DNA from: JALXCG01 sp026991065 [NCBI: Gemmatimonadota bacterium]
Lineage (GTDB): Bacteria > GCA-2686955
NCBI GenBank assembly: GCA_026991065.1
Contig: JALXCG010000505.1
Coordinates: 1 to 8,017, forward strand
Direction of reading: 5' to 3'
DNA: 8,017 nucleotides
Both the position numbers and the translations under genes were made by a program. The notes beneath the pieces are model-generated. The model ran no database searches, was not told the origin of the DNA, and saw only the letters and a list, made by a program, of their open reading frames with translations. How positions within the stretch are numbered: the stretch's first letter is position 1; each line of letters opens with the position of its first letter. This document shows positions 1 through 6,486 of the stretch, one piece after another.

Positions 1-1
1 C

Positions 2-94
2 TATCTGGTGGTGGGGCGCCCGATTCTGCAGGCGCGGGAGCAGCGCGCGGCGGCGCTGGCCATCGTCGCGGAGATGCGGGCGGCGGAAGACTGA
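2..94 (+). CDS. pyrF: Orotidine 5'-phosphate decarboxylase, C-terminal fragment
   Basis: Only the last 30 codons are present; the gene enters from the left edge. The visible peptide begins YLVVGRPI and continues into an Ala/Glu-rich helix ending in RAAED before a TGA stop. The V-V-G-R-P-I motif followed by a helix is the characteristic C-terminus of PyrF, where the Arg contacts the substrate phosphate at the end of the TIM barrel. PyrF decarboxylates OMP to UMP, the last step of de novo pyrimidine synthesis, in the cytosol. The link to the downstream UDP-sugar gene is at most metabolic (UMP feeds UTP), because a 127-base spacer separates them. The identification rests on one short motif. Another phosphate-binding TIM-barrel enzyme is possible but less likely. 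Confidence 0.75.
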   Translation, partial: YLVVGRPILQAREQRAAALAIVAEMRAAED

Positions 95-221
95 CCGTTT
101 TCGCGGGCGTAGCGGCCGGGGCGGCGGAGGAAGAATTGGTACGGGGTCGTGGTTGGCTCTGGTAAGATTCTTAGCTTTGTTACCCGGGTCTGCTTAAACA
201 CCGTTTTCGGAGCAAATACCG
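95..221. promoter_or_regulatory. Spacer before the polysaccharide gene run; possible promoter region
   Basis: This non-coding stretch changes from GC-rich (95-130) to distinctly AT-richer (about 131-220), as expected where a promoter for the three downstream genes would lie. A TAAGAT hexamer at 163-168 and a TTAAAC at 194-199 are possible -10 elements, but neither has a good -35 at standard spacing, so no promoter is called precisely. The 10-mer ACCGTTTTCG occurs at both 94-103 and 200-209, bracketing the spacer. A short TAAG/CTTA inverted repeat lies at 163-173. No rho-independent terminator with a T-run is visible after the pyrF stop. Confidence 0.25.
209..212 (+). promoter_or_regulatory. 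Ribosome binding site for ugd
   Basis: GGAG lies nine bases before the ATG at 222. It supports that start, which also places the dinucleotide-binding GAGYVG motif at the very N-terminus as in family members. Confidence 0.6.
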
Positions 222-1544
222 ATGAAAAAAATCTGCGTTGTCGGCGCTGGCTATGTCGGCCTGGTCACCGCCACCTGCCTGGCTGATCTGGGCAACCAAG
301 TGATCTGCGTCGAGAGCGATGAGGCGAAACTCCAGGGGCTGCGCGAAGGCGTCATGCCGATCTTCGAGCCGGGCCTGGCCGAACTGGTGGAACGCAACCG
401 GGCCGAGGATCGTTTGCGCTTCACCCGGTCGATGCGCGAGGGGGTGCAGGCATCGGACGTGATCTTTGTCGCGGTCGGAACGCCGCCGAAAGAGGGTGGC
501 GGGGTCGACCTGCGCCATGTCGAGGCGGTTGCCAACGAGATCGCCGAGCACATGAACGGTTACAAGGTGATCGTCAACAAAAGCACAGTGCCGGCGGGAA
601 CCGGGGCCTGGATGGATGAGCTGATCCGCAAGAAGCAGCGGGAGGAGTACGATTTCGCCATCGTCTCCAATCCCGAGTTTCTGCGCGAAGGCTCGGCGAT
701 CGCGGATTTCAAGGCGCCGGATCGGATTGTTCTCGGTTGTGCTTCGCAGCGCGCGCTGGACATCATGCGCCACATCTATGAGCCGCTGGCGACGCCGCCC
801 ATGGAAACCCCGATCATCTCCACCAACGTGGAAACGGCGGAGATGATCAAATACGCGTCGAACGCTTTTCTCGCCACCAAGATCAGTTTTATCAACGAGA
901 TCGCCAATGTTTGCGAGCGCGTGGGGGCGGATATCGACACGGTGGCCAAGGGGATGGGGATGGACGCCCGCATCGGCCCGCGCTTTCTCCACGCCGGGAT
1001 CGGTTACGGCGGTTCCTGTTTTCCGAAAGACACCGAGGGGCTGCTGCACATCGCCAAGTCGGTCAACTACGACCTCAAGATTGTCAGCGCGGTGGTCGCG
1101 GTGAACGAGGCGCAGCCACTGCGCGTGATGCACAAGCTGCGGCGCGTTCTGGGGGATCTGAAGGGGCGCACAATCGGCTTGCTGGGGCTCTCCTTCAAAC
1201 CCAACACCGATGATCTTCGCGAGGCGCCCTCCGAGCGCATCGTGAAGGCGCTGGTCGAAGCCGGGGCCACGGTGCGCGCCTACGATCCGGTCGCCGGGCG
1301 CGAGGCGTTGGCGGCGGGCTGGGAGCTGGTGCTCTGCCGCAGCCCCTACGAGACGGTGGAGGGGTGTGATGCCGCGATTGTGGTGACCGAGTGGGACGCT
1401 TTTAAGGAGCTGGACATGGAGCGGTTGCGTGAGGTGATGCGCGCGCCGGTCATTATCGATGGCCGCAACCTTTACGATCCCGCCAAGTTGCGTGACGCGG
1501 GATTCCACTACGATGCGTTTGGTCGCGGAGGTTCCACAGCATGA
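222..1544 (+). CDS. ugd: UDP-glucose 6-dehydrogenase
   Basis: This cytosolic enzyme oxidises UDP-glucose to UDP-glucuronate using two NAD+, supplying uronic acid for capsule, exopolysaccharide or lipid A-related sugars. The 440-residue length is normal for the family. The N-terminal Rossmann motif GAGYVGL is at residues 8-14. The active-site set can be read directly: Thr122 in STVPAGT, Glu152 in NPEFLREG, Lys210 and Asn214 in EMIKYASN, and the catalytic Cys266 and Asp270 in GYGGSCFPKD. The C-terminal UDP-binding domain carries GLSFKPNTDD (322-331) and IDGRNLYDP (412-420). A related GDP-mannose or UDP-ManNAc dehydrogenase is conceivable, but the motif set fits UDP-glucose best. The gene overlaps the next by four bases (ATGA), indicating translational coupling with the nucleotidyltransferase. 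No key residue is missing. Confidence 0.95.
   Translation: MKKICVVGAGYVGLVTATCLADLGNQVICVESDEAKLQGLREGVMPIFEPGLAELVERNRAEDRLRFTRSMREGVQASDVIFVAVGTPPKEGGGVDLRHVEAVANEIAEHMNGYKVIVNKSTVPAGTGAWMDELIRKKQREEYDFAIVSNPEFLREGSAIADFKAPDRIVLGCASQRALDIMRHIYEPLATPPMETPIISTNVETAEMIKYASNAFLATKISFINEIANVCERVGADIDTVAKGMGMDARIGPRFLHAGIGYGGSCFPKDTEGLLHIAKSVNYDLKIVSAVVAVNEAQPLRVMHKLRRVLGDLKGRTIGLLGLSFKPNTDDLREAPSERIVKALVEAGATVRAYDPVAGREALAAGWELVLCRSPYETVEGCDAAIVVTEWDAFKELDMERLREVMRAPVIIDGRNLYDPAKLRDAGFHYDAFGRGGSTA
1527..1531 (+). promoter_or_regulatory. Ribosome binding site for the nucleotidyltransferase
   Basis: GGAGG lies inside the end of ugd, nine bases before the ATG at 1541. A full Shine-Dalgarno at this position supports the start that overlaps the ugd stop as ATGA. 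Confidence 0.65.
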
Positions 1545-2290
1545 AAGGTGTGATTCTGGCGGGGGGCCTGGGCTCCCGGTTGCTGCCTCTGACCCGCGTG
1601 ACCAACAAGCATCTGCTGCCGGTCTATGACAAGCCGATGATCTTCTATCCGATCGAGGCGCTGGTGGATGCCGGGATCGAGGAGATTCTGATTGTCACCG
1701 GTGGTGATTCGGCCGGTGATTTCCTGAAACTGCTGCGCAACGGAAAGGACTTCGGACTCAAGCGGATGCACTATGCGTATCAGGAGGGCGAGGGCGGGAT
1801 CGCCGATGCGCTGGCGCTGGCCGAGGACTTCGCCGAAGGTCAGCCGATCGCGGTGATTCTCGGCGACAACATTGTCGAGAAGGGGATCGCCACGGCGGTT
1901 GCGCAGTTCCGGGCCAATCCGGTGGGCGCGCAGATCCTGCTCAAAGAGGTGCATGATCCGCAGCGTTTCGGCGTGCCGGAGATCGAAGGCGAACGCATTG
2001 TGCGGATCATCGAGAAACCGCTTGATCCACCCTCCAACTACGCGGTGATCGGTGTCTATATGTATGACGCCAGCGTGTTCTCCATCATCGACGGGCTCGA
2101 GCCTTCGGCGCGGGGCGAGCTGGAGATTACCGATGTCAACAACTACTACATCGGGCAGGGCACGATGCGCTATTCGATCCTCGATGGTTGGTGGACCGAC
2201 GCGGGAACTTTCGATTCGCTCCTGCGCGCCACCAATCTGGTTGCCAAGGCTCGGGGGGGTGGTGCCGGGGGAAGCGGCGAGACGGGTTGA
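1541..2290 (+). CDS. Sugar-1-phosphate nucleotidyltransferase, short RmlA-like
   Basis: Predicted to couple a hexose-1-phosphate (most likely glucose-1-phosphate) with an NTP (most likely dTTP) to give an NDP-sugar and pyrophosphate. This is the entry step for deoxysugars such as dTDP-rhamnose. The nucleotide-binding loop is GGLGSRLLPLT at residues 8-18, with Ser where many relatives have Thr. It is followed by KHLLPVYDKPMI (23-34), the metal-binding LGDN with Asp109 (107-110), IEKP (157-160), RGELEITDVN (191-200) and WWTDAGTFDSLL (217-228). At 249 residues it ends soon after the catalytic fold, in a Gly-rich tail (239-247). It lacks the extra C-terminal helices of the roughly 290-residue RmlA and the beta-helix of the long form. 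Short versions are common, so this is not evidence of truncation. Sugar and base preference cannot be fixed from sequence, and no rmlB, C or D is present here. Confidence 0.88.
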   Translation: MKGVILAGGLGSRLLPLTRVTNKHLLPVYDKPMIFYPIEALVDAGIEEILIVTGGDSAGDFLKLLRNGKDFGLKRMHYAYQEGEGGIADALALAEDFAEGQPIAVILGDNIVEKGIATAVAQFRANPVGAQILLKEVHDPQRFGVPEIEGERIVRIIEKPLDPPSNYAVIGVYMYDASVFSIIDGLEPSARGELEITDVNNYYIGQGTMRYSILDGWWTDAGTFDSLLRATNLVAKARGGGAGGSGETG

Positions 2291-2332
2291 GCGGCGGAGT
2301 TCTCCGGCCATTGCCGAGGAAGTGAGTCTGGT

Positions 2333-4111
2333 ATGCGCATGCGGCGCACAATCGGTCAGGTTGTCTTTTGTGTGAGCTTGATGAGCGCAGTGACCGCTGC
2401 CGCGGCGGCCGCCGCGGTTCCGTCTCTGCTGGATCCGGGGGGGGCATTGCAGCCGTTCACCGGGCCGGTGGATGCGACGCTGGGCCGTCCGGAGCCGACC
2501 ACGCTGGCGGCGGGGCCGGTGGATGCCGAGACCTATGTGCTGGGGCCGGGCGACCAGTTGGAGATCCTGATTCTCGGCGAGGTCGAGGAGCGCCGTTTCG
2601 AGTGGGTGGGGTCCGATGGCGCTCTGACCGTTTCACCGGCCGGCGCGATTGATGTGGCGGGCATCACGTTGGCTGCCGCGCAGCAGGAGGTGGCGCGGAT
2701 CCTGGAGCGCTATTACCGCGGTGCCCGGGTGCAGGTGCGATTGCGCAATCTGCGGACTTTTCGCGTGCGGGTGGTGGGCGCGATCGACCATCCCGGGGAG
2801 TACTGGGCGACCCCGTTGACCCACGCGGCGGATCTGCTGGCCGAGGCGGAAGGGCGGGCCACGGTTGGCGCCAATGGTCTGCGGGTGGCGCTGCCTCCGA
2901 CTCAGGAGAGTTCAACGGCGGCCCGTCTGCGCAATGCGGCCGCGTCGGAGGCGGGTACGGCGTCGGCGCGCGCGGCCACTGCCGGCAGCGCGGCGGGCAG
3001 AGCGAGTGGAGGCACGACGGCGGTTGAGATCCCGGCGGAACCGGCGATGGCGCCGCCGATGCACCGGCGGGTGCTGCTGCTGCGCGCCGGCGAAGAGCCG
3101 CTGGCCTTCGATCTGGCGGCGGTTCGTTTGGGTTGGCCGGGGGCGGTGGATCCTCTGCTGCGCGGTGGTGATGTTCTTTCGGTGCCGACTCAGCGGGATT
3201 TCGCGCGGGTCGAGGGGGAGGTCTTCATGCCCGGCGAGGTCGAGGTTCTGCCGGGCGACACCGCCGCCGATTTGATCCAGGTGGCCGGCGGGGCGCGACC
3301 GGGTGCGTCCGATTATGTTCTGGTCAAGAGTGGCCCGGAGCGGGGTGTCGAGGGGGGGCGGGTACTCTCCAATCGCGCGCGCGCCGCGCTGGTGCCGGTG
3401 GGTGCCGGCGACGTGGTCTATGTGCCGGGTGATGGCGCGCGGACTCAGGGGAGCGAAGTGACGATCGAGGGCGCGGTTCTTTTCCCCGGTCCCTATCCGC
3501 TGCTTTCCGGTACCGATACGCTGCGCGACCTGTTGCTGCTGGCGGGTGGTTTCACCACCGCGGCGGAGCCCGGCGAGGTCTACATTCTGCGCGAAGATCG
3601 GCAGCGCTTTGACCCGGATCCCGGTGCGTTTTCGGCGGCGCACACCACGCCCAACGTGCTCGATGAAGAGGATGTCGAGTATATGCTGCAGCGGCGTTTT
3701 CTCGGCAAGAGAGTGGTGCGTGCCGACCTGCGGGATCTGGATGCGCCGGCTCTGAATCCGCTGCTGCGTCCGGGCGACGTGATTCATGTGCCGCGTGCCG
3801 ATGACATGGTCTATGTGGCCGGCGCGGTCGCCAATCCGGGGGGATTCGCGCGCGTCGAAGGGGCCGATTTCGATTACTACGTGGAGCGCGCCGGCGGCCG
3901 GACGGGGCAGGCGGATTGGCGCCACCGGCGGCTGATCTCCGGGGCTACCGGGCAGTGGCGGCACGCCGGATCGGTGCGCGAGATTCACGCCGGTGACACC
4001 CTGTGGATTCCGGCCCGCAAGGAGCGTGACTGGTGGGAGACGTTCCGCGAAGGCGTGGCGGTTGTGGCGCAGATCGCGACGATCTATCTGGTGATCGATC
4101 GCTCCCGCTAG
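2333..4111 (+). CDS. Polysaccharide export protein with four SLBB-like domains (Wza/OPX-like)
   Basis: A 592-residue exported protein, likely part of the periplasmic/outer-membrane channel for an exopolysaccharide or capsule. Residues 1-28 form a signal peptide: basic start, hydrophobic core, and a seven-alanine run before VPSLLD. There is no lipobox, so signal peptidase I is expected, unlike lipidated Wza. A polysaccharide-export domain starts at YVLGPGDQLEI (68-78) and runs to about 140. Four SLBB-like repeats follow, each opening with a V-x-G-x-V-x-x-P-G-type strand and closing with GDVxxVP or similar: about 145-285, 291-365, 376-487 and 494-560. The first is interrupted by an Ala/Ser/Thr-rich insert (about 192-240). 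The C-terminal hydrophobic helix at 574-588 could be the membrane-spanning segment, as in Wza. The start follows GAGGAAGTGAG (2316-2326); ATG at 2339 is an alternative. The 42-base gap from the nucleotidyltransferase suggests one operon. No tyrosine-kinase/co-polymerase partner is in view. Confidence 0.87.
   Translation: MRMRRTIGQVVFCVSLMSAVTAAAAAAAVPSLLDPGGALQPFTGPVDATLGRPEPTTLAAGPVDAETYVLGPGDQLEILILGEVEERRFEWVGSDGALTVSPAGAIDVAGITLAAAQQEVARILERYYRGARVQVRLRNLRTFRVRVVGAIDHPGEYWATPLTHAADLLAEAEGRATVGANGLRVALPPTQESSTAARLRNAAASEAGTASARAATAGSAAGRASGGTTAVEIPAEPAMAPPMHRRVLLLRAGEEPLAFDLAAVRLGWPGAVDPLLRGGDVLSVPTQRDFARVEGEVFMPGEVEVLPGDTAADLIQVAGGARPGASDYVLVKSGPERGVEGGRVLSNRARAALVPVGAGDVVYVPGDGARTQGSEVTIEGAVLFPGPYPLLSGTDTLRDLLLLAGGFTTAAEPGEVYILREDRQRFDPDPGAFSAAHTTPNVLDEEDVEYMLQRRFLGKRVVRADLRDLDAPALNPLLRPGDVIHVPRADDMVYVAGAVANPGGFARVEGADFDYYVERAGGRTGQADWRHRRLISGATGQWRHAGSVREIHAGDTLWIPARKERDWWETFREGVAVVAQIATIYLVIDRSR
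2400..2417. repeat. Perfect 18-base GC palindrome in signal-peptide codons
   Basis: The 18 bases read identically on both strands and include a GCGGCCGC core flanked by CCGCGG on each side. They encode part of the polyalanine run of the SLBB protein signal peptide. GCC/GCG alternation in alanine codons is enough to create such a palindrome, so a regulatory role is not required. Confidence 0.7.
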
Positions 4112-4115
4112 GAGC
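4101..4115. other. Convergent gene junction: shared CTAG stop codons in a small hairpin
   Basis: The palindrome CTAG at 4108-4111 provides TAG stops on both strands: 4109-4111 for the SLBB gene and 4110-4108 for the lipoprotein gene. GCTCC (4101-4105) and GGAGC (4111-4115) can pair around a five-base loop containing the stops. There is no T-run on either side, so calling this a terminator is not justified, although no other space for one exists between the two genes. Confidence 0.6.
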
Positions 4116-5229
4116 CTTCGACCCGATCCAGGATCGCCAGGCCGGCGGAGGTGGCGATGTAGGCCCAGTTGCCGTCCGGGTCGAAGGCGACGGCGGTGGT
4201 GGCTGCGGCCGGCAGGCCCGCCGAGAGGTCGTAGCGGGCCATCTCCCGCAGTGTGTCACGCGCCAGAACCGAGACGCCGGCTCCGGTGGCGACCCAGGCA
4301 AAGCCGAGTGGCCCGAAGGTCACGTGATTGACATTGGGGCTCGCCAGAGTGGGGGCGCGGGTGAAGAGTCCGTCGCGAATGACGATCAGGCCGTCGTTGG
4401 TGGCGACCCAAACGGCGCCATCGGCATCGCGCGTCAGGTGTTGAAAGGTGGTGGAGGTCAGAGCGGGGTTGTCTCCGGGAAGGAAGGCGGTCCATTCATC
4501 ATCGGCGGGGTCGGCCGGTGTGCCGCCGTCGTCCCAGCGATGCAGGCCATCTTCGCGGACTCCGACCCAGCGCACCCCGGCGAGTGCTTCGCTGATGCCG
4601 CCGATCCAGCCGTCGGTCTCGAAGGCGCCGGAGCCCAGACTCATGGTGGAGTTGCTTTCGGTCCAGTGGATGCAGGGATCCTGCGGGAAGGAGGGCGGGA
4701 TGCGCAGGAGACCATCGGCGTGCGCCAGGCCGACCAGCAGGCCGCCGCCCGGGTCATCGCCGCGTACCGTGGTGACGAAGGTCGACGGGAGACACCCCTC
4801 CGCGCCGGTGAAGACGCTCCAGGCAGCCAGCGATTCCAGGTCGTCCAGGCGGGCGACCCCCTTGAACCAGGAGGCAAAGAGCGGGTGGCCGGCGGTGTCG
4901 GTGTCGAGCTGGGCGCGGTCGGAGCCGAGGCGGATCGGCGCGTCGAGCCGCTCCTCGGTGGCGTCGGGGGTTACGCGATAGCCCTGGCCGCGGTGTTCAG
5001 AGACGAACGCGTTGCCGGCCGGGTCGCTGACCACGCCATCCAGATTGCGCCCCGCCAGGGCGGTGGCGCGGTAGAGAAACTGGGCTGGAGCCGCGGGTGG
5101 GGGCGGCGCGCTGCTGCTTTTGCAGCCCGCCGTGCCCAGCAGGCCGAGGGCAAGCGGGAGGGCGACCACCGGGAGCGGAGCGCGGCGGATGTTGTGACTG
5201 GGGGCGCGGTGTCCAGAGGGAGGGAGCAT
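4108..5229 (-). CDS. Probable lipoprotein with a Reg_prop-like beta-propeller
   Basis: I do not recognise a specific family. The frame is open upstream, but the ATG at 5229 is the most sensible start, giving 373 residues. From it, a basic stretch and a hydrophobic run (about 18-32) lead to GTAGC, with Cys36 as the likely lipidation site, followed by a Ser/Pro/Ala linker. The lipobox is imperfect, having Thr at -3. No clear Shine-Dalgarno precedes the start. The mature part has recurring blades of the form D-x-x-G-x-x-W-V-A-T-x-x-G-L, for example DADGAVWVATNDGLIVI (268-284) and GFAWVATGAGVSVL (309-322). Others lie near 62-84, 160-177, 212-231 and 348-367. This pattern resembles the periplasmic propellers of hybrid two-component sensors, but no kinase or membrane helix follows. 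The protein is therefore probably a surface or periplasmic binding or scaffold lipoprotein; its ligand is unknown. It converges on the SLBB gene. Confidence 0.72.
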   Translation of the reverse strand: MLPPSGHRAPSHNIRRAPLPVVALPLALGLLGTAGCKSSSAPPPPAAPAQFLYRATALAGRNLDGVVSDPAGNAFVSEHRGQGYRVTPDATEERLDAPIRLGSDRAQLDTDTAGHPLFASWFKGVARLDDLESLAAWSVFTGAEGCLPSTFVTTVRGDDPGGGLLVGLAHADGLLRIPPSFPQDPCIHWTESNSTMSLGSGAFETDGWIGGISEALAGVRWVGVREDGLHRWDDGGTPADPADDEWTAFLPGDNPALTSTTFQHLTRDADGAVWVATNDGLIVIRDGLFTRAPTLASPNVNHVTFGPLGFAWVATGAGVSVLARDTLREMARYDLSAGLPAAATTAVAFDPDGNWAYIATSAGLAILDRVEGS

Positions 5230-5419
5230 GGCGATCGATTCGTCGTCGGGGTGCGGGGAGAGAAAGGGAGTGCCGGTGCGGCGTGCAAGGCAGCCCAATT
5301 TATCACACTGCGGGGATCCCGGGAGGTTTGGGCGCGTCGCGGATCGCGGCGATCGCGGTCGATTGCAAATGACCCGGGTGATCTCCACAGTGGGGCCGGC
5401 GGCCGGTTTGGCCGATGAG
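5230..5419. promoter_or_regulatory. Divergent intergenic region between lipoprotein and phosphoesterase genes
   Basis: About 190 bases separate the two divergent starts, so promoters for both should lie here. The only markedly AT-rich patch is around 5294-5310. On the minus strand it reads TGTGATAAATT, resembling an extended -10 (TG then GATAAA) about 70 bases before the lipoprotein ATG, but I see no matching -35. GATCGCGG is repeated in tandem at 5342-5349 and 5351-5358. No clear plus-strand promoter is visible. Confidence 0.25.
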
Positions 5420-6433
5420 ATGAGCATGATGGATATTCTTTCGCCAATGAACATCGCTTTGGAGATTCTGCTGGTGACCGGCGGCGCCGCCGCAATCGGT
5501 GCTGTGCTGATTCTCGGCTGGGGTGTGCTGGTGGAGCGCCACTGGTGGCAGGAGACCCGGCAGCGCGTGGACTGCCGGAGCCCCGGGCAGTCCACCGCCG
5601 GCAGCGGCCGGGTGCGGATTGTGCTGCTCTCCGACTTTCATCTGCAGCGGGGAGCCCGCCTGGATCCTGCTCTGGTGGCGCGGGTGAACGCGTTGCAAGC
5701 GGATCTGCTGCTCCTGGCGGGAGATTTCATCGACGATGATCGCGGGATCGCCGCCTGTGGGGCGGCGCTGGGCGGATTGCGCGCGCGCTGTGGTGCCTTC
5801 GCGGTGCTCGGCAATCATGACCATCTGCGTTATGGCGTGAGAGACATGTTTCGCAACGACCATACGCCCGCGGGGCGCAACAACGTTGCGGCGCTGGTGC
5901 GCGCGCTGGGCGAGGTCGGGATCCGGGTGTTGGTCAACGAGAGTGTGCGCATCCGCGTGGGCGCGGTGTCGGTCCACCTGCTGGGCCTGGGGGATCAACT
6001 GGCCGGTGCGCTCGATCTGCCACGGGCGCGGGCACGGTTTCGCAACGGCGCGCGAATTGTCGGGCCGCGGATCGTGCTCGGGCACTCGGCACCGCCGCTG
6101 GAGGAGTTTGAACCGGATCATCGCACCATCGGCCTGGCGGGACACACCCACGGGGGGCAGATCCGGATTCCCCGGTTCAGCGACTGGTGGCTGAAGCGGC
6201 GTCTGCAACTGGATCATCTGCGCGGCTGGCGCGAGTCTGCTCACGGCGGGCGGGTCTACGTCAATCGCGGCATCGGCACCTCGCGGCTGCTGCCGATCCG
6301 GGTGAACGCCCGCCCGGAGCTTGCAGTCTTCGATCTGGTGGCCGATGCTTGCCCATCCCGGTCGCGGAGTGAGGCGTGGGCAGAGGAGCGCAGTCCCGCA
6401 CTTGCGGCGGAAGATTCCGCGCCGGTCGCGTAG
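5420..6433 (+). CDS. Membrane-anchored metallophosphoesterase (YkuE/LpxG-like)
   Basis: A calcineurin-like dinuclear-metal phosphoesterase, probably tethered to the inner membrane. The frame is open further upstream, but the ATG at 5420 or its neighbours at 5426 and 5429 (preceded by GATGAG at 5414-5419) place a single hydrophobic helix near the N-terminus, as in relatives. From 5420 the protein has 337 residues. The helix is at about 10-38, followed by a polar linker (about 45-64). The metal ligands are in order: SDFH (Asp72, His74), GD (Asp102), GNHD (Asn132, His133), GHS (His222) and GHTHGGQI (His242, His244). All expected catalytic residues are present. Relatives cleave phosphoesters or pyrophosphates, and some act on UDP-diacylglucosamine in lipid A synthesis; the substrate here cannot be read from sequence. 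The last ~25 residues are low-complexity and polar. An ABC exporter gene follows after 53 bases, possibly cotranscribed. Confidence 0.85.
   Translation: MSMMDILSPMNIALEILLVTGGAAAIGAVLILGWGVLVERHWWQETRQRVDCRSPGQSTAGSGRVRIVLLSDFHLQRGARLDPALVARVNALQADLLLLAGDFIDDDRGIAACGAALGGLRARCGAFAVLGNHDHLRYGVRDMFRNDHTPAGRNNVAALVRALGEVGIRVLVNESVRIRVGAVSVHLLGLGDQLAGALDLPRARARFRNGARIVGPRIVLGHSAPPLEEFEPDHRTIGLAGHTHGGQIRIPRFSDWWLKRRLQLDHLRGWRESAHGGRVYVNRGIGTSRLLPIRVNARPELAVFDLVADACPSRSRSEAWAEERSPALAAEDSAPVA
5567..5595. repeat. Perfect 10-base inverted repeat inside the phosphoesterase linker
   Basis: GTGGACTGCC (5567-5576) and GGCAGTCCAC (5586-5595) are exact reverse complements separated by nine bases. They encode residues of the variable linker between the membrane helix and the catalytic domain. 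In RNA this would be a stable GC-rich hairpin near the start of the message. It may be chance. Confidence 0.6.
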
Positions 6434-6437
6434 ACTA

Positions 6438-6460
6438 CCAGGCAGCGCTCCTCCGCCTGG
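6438..6460 (+). other. Weak hairpin in the gap after the phosphoesterase gene
   Basis: CCAGGC (6438-6443) and GCCTGG (6455-6460) can form a six-base stem with an 11-base loop just after the TAG at 6431-6433. No T-run follows, so it is at best an attenuating or mRNA-end structure and not a convincing terminator. Confidence 0.3.
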
Positions 6461-6486
6461 GGGCAACTTCGTACCCTGGATCTCCG

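Noticed and set aside
180-1508. A 442-codon minus-strand open frame
   Set aside because: It lies entirely opposite ugd, whose motifs are unmistakable. Its His/Arg/Asp-rich composition is typical of antisense frames in GC-rich coding DNA.
1508-2311. A 267-codon minus-strand open frame
   Set aside because: It is a shadow of the nucleotidyltransferase gene, with antisense composition and no domain.
2400-2417. The GC palindrome as an operator or recombination site
   Set aside because: It is fully explained by GCC/GCG alanine codons in the signal peptide, and nothing around it suggests a site-specific recombinase or regulator.
2912-3988. A 358-codon minus-strand open frame
   Set aside because: It is antisense to the SLBB gene, is His/Arg/Gln-rich and has no domain.
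4033-5418. A 461-codon plus-strand open frame
   Set aside because: It mirrors the propeller lipoprotein gene and overlaps the SLBB 3' end. It is Gly/Ala/Arg-rich with no recognisable motif, whereas the minus-strand frame shows a lipobox and repeated blades.
5228-5419. N-terminal extension of the phosphoesterase from ATG 5228 or 5369
   Set aside because: The extra residues are Arg/Gly-rich and non-conserved in character, would put 70 or more residues before the membrane anchor, have no Shine-Dalgarno, and fill the divergent promoter region.
5230-5595. Upstream extension of the lipoprotein frame to 5595
   Set aside because: It would overlap the start of the phosphoesterase gene and bury the signal peptide 120 residues inside the protein.
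5303-6466. A 387-codon minus-strand open frame
   Set aside because: It is antisense to the phosphoesterase gene, whose full set of metal ligands establishes the plus strand.
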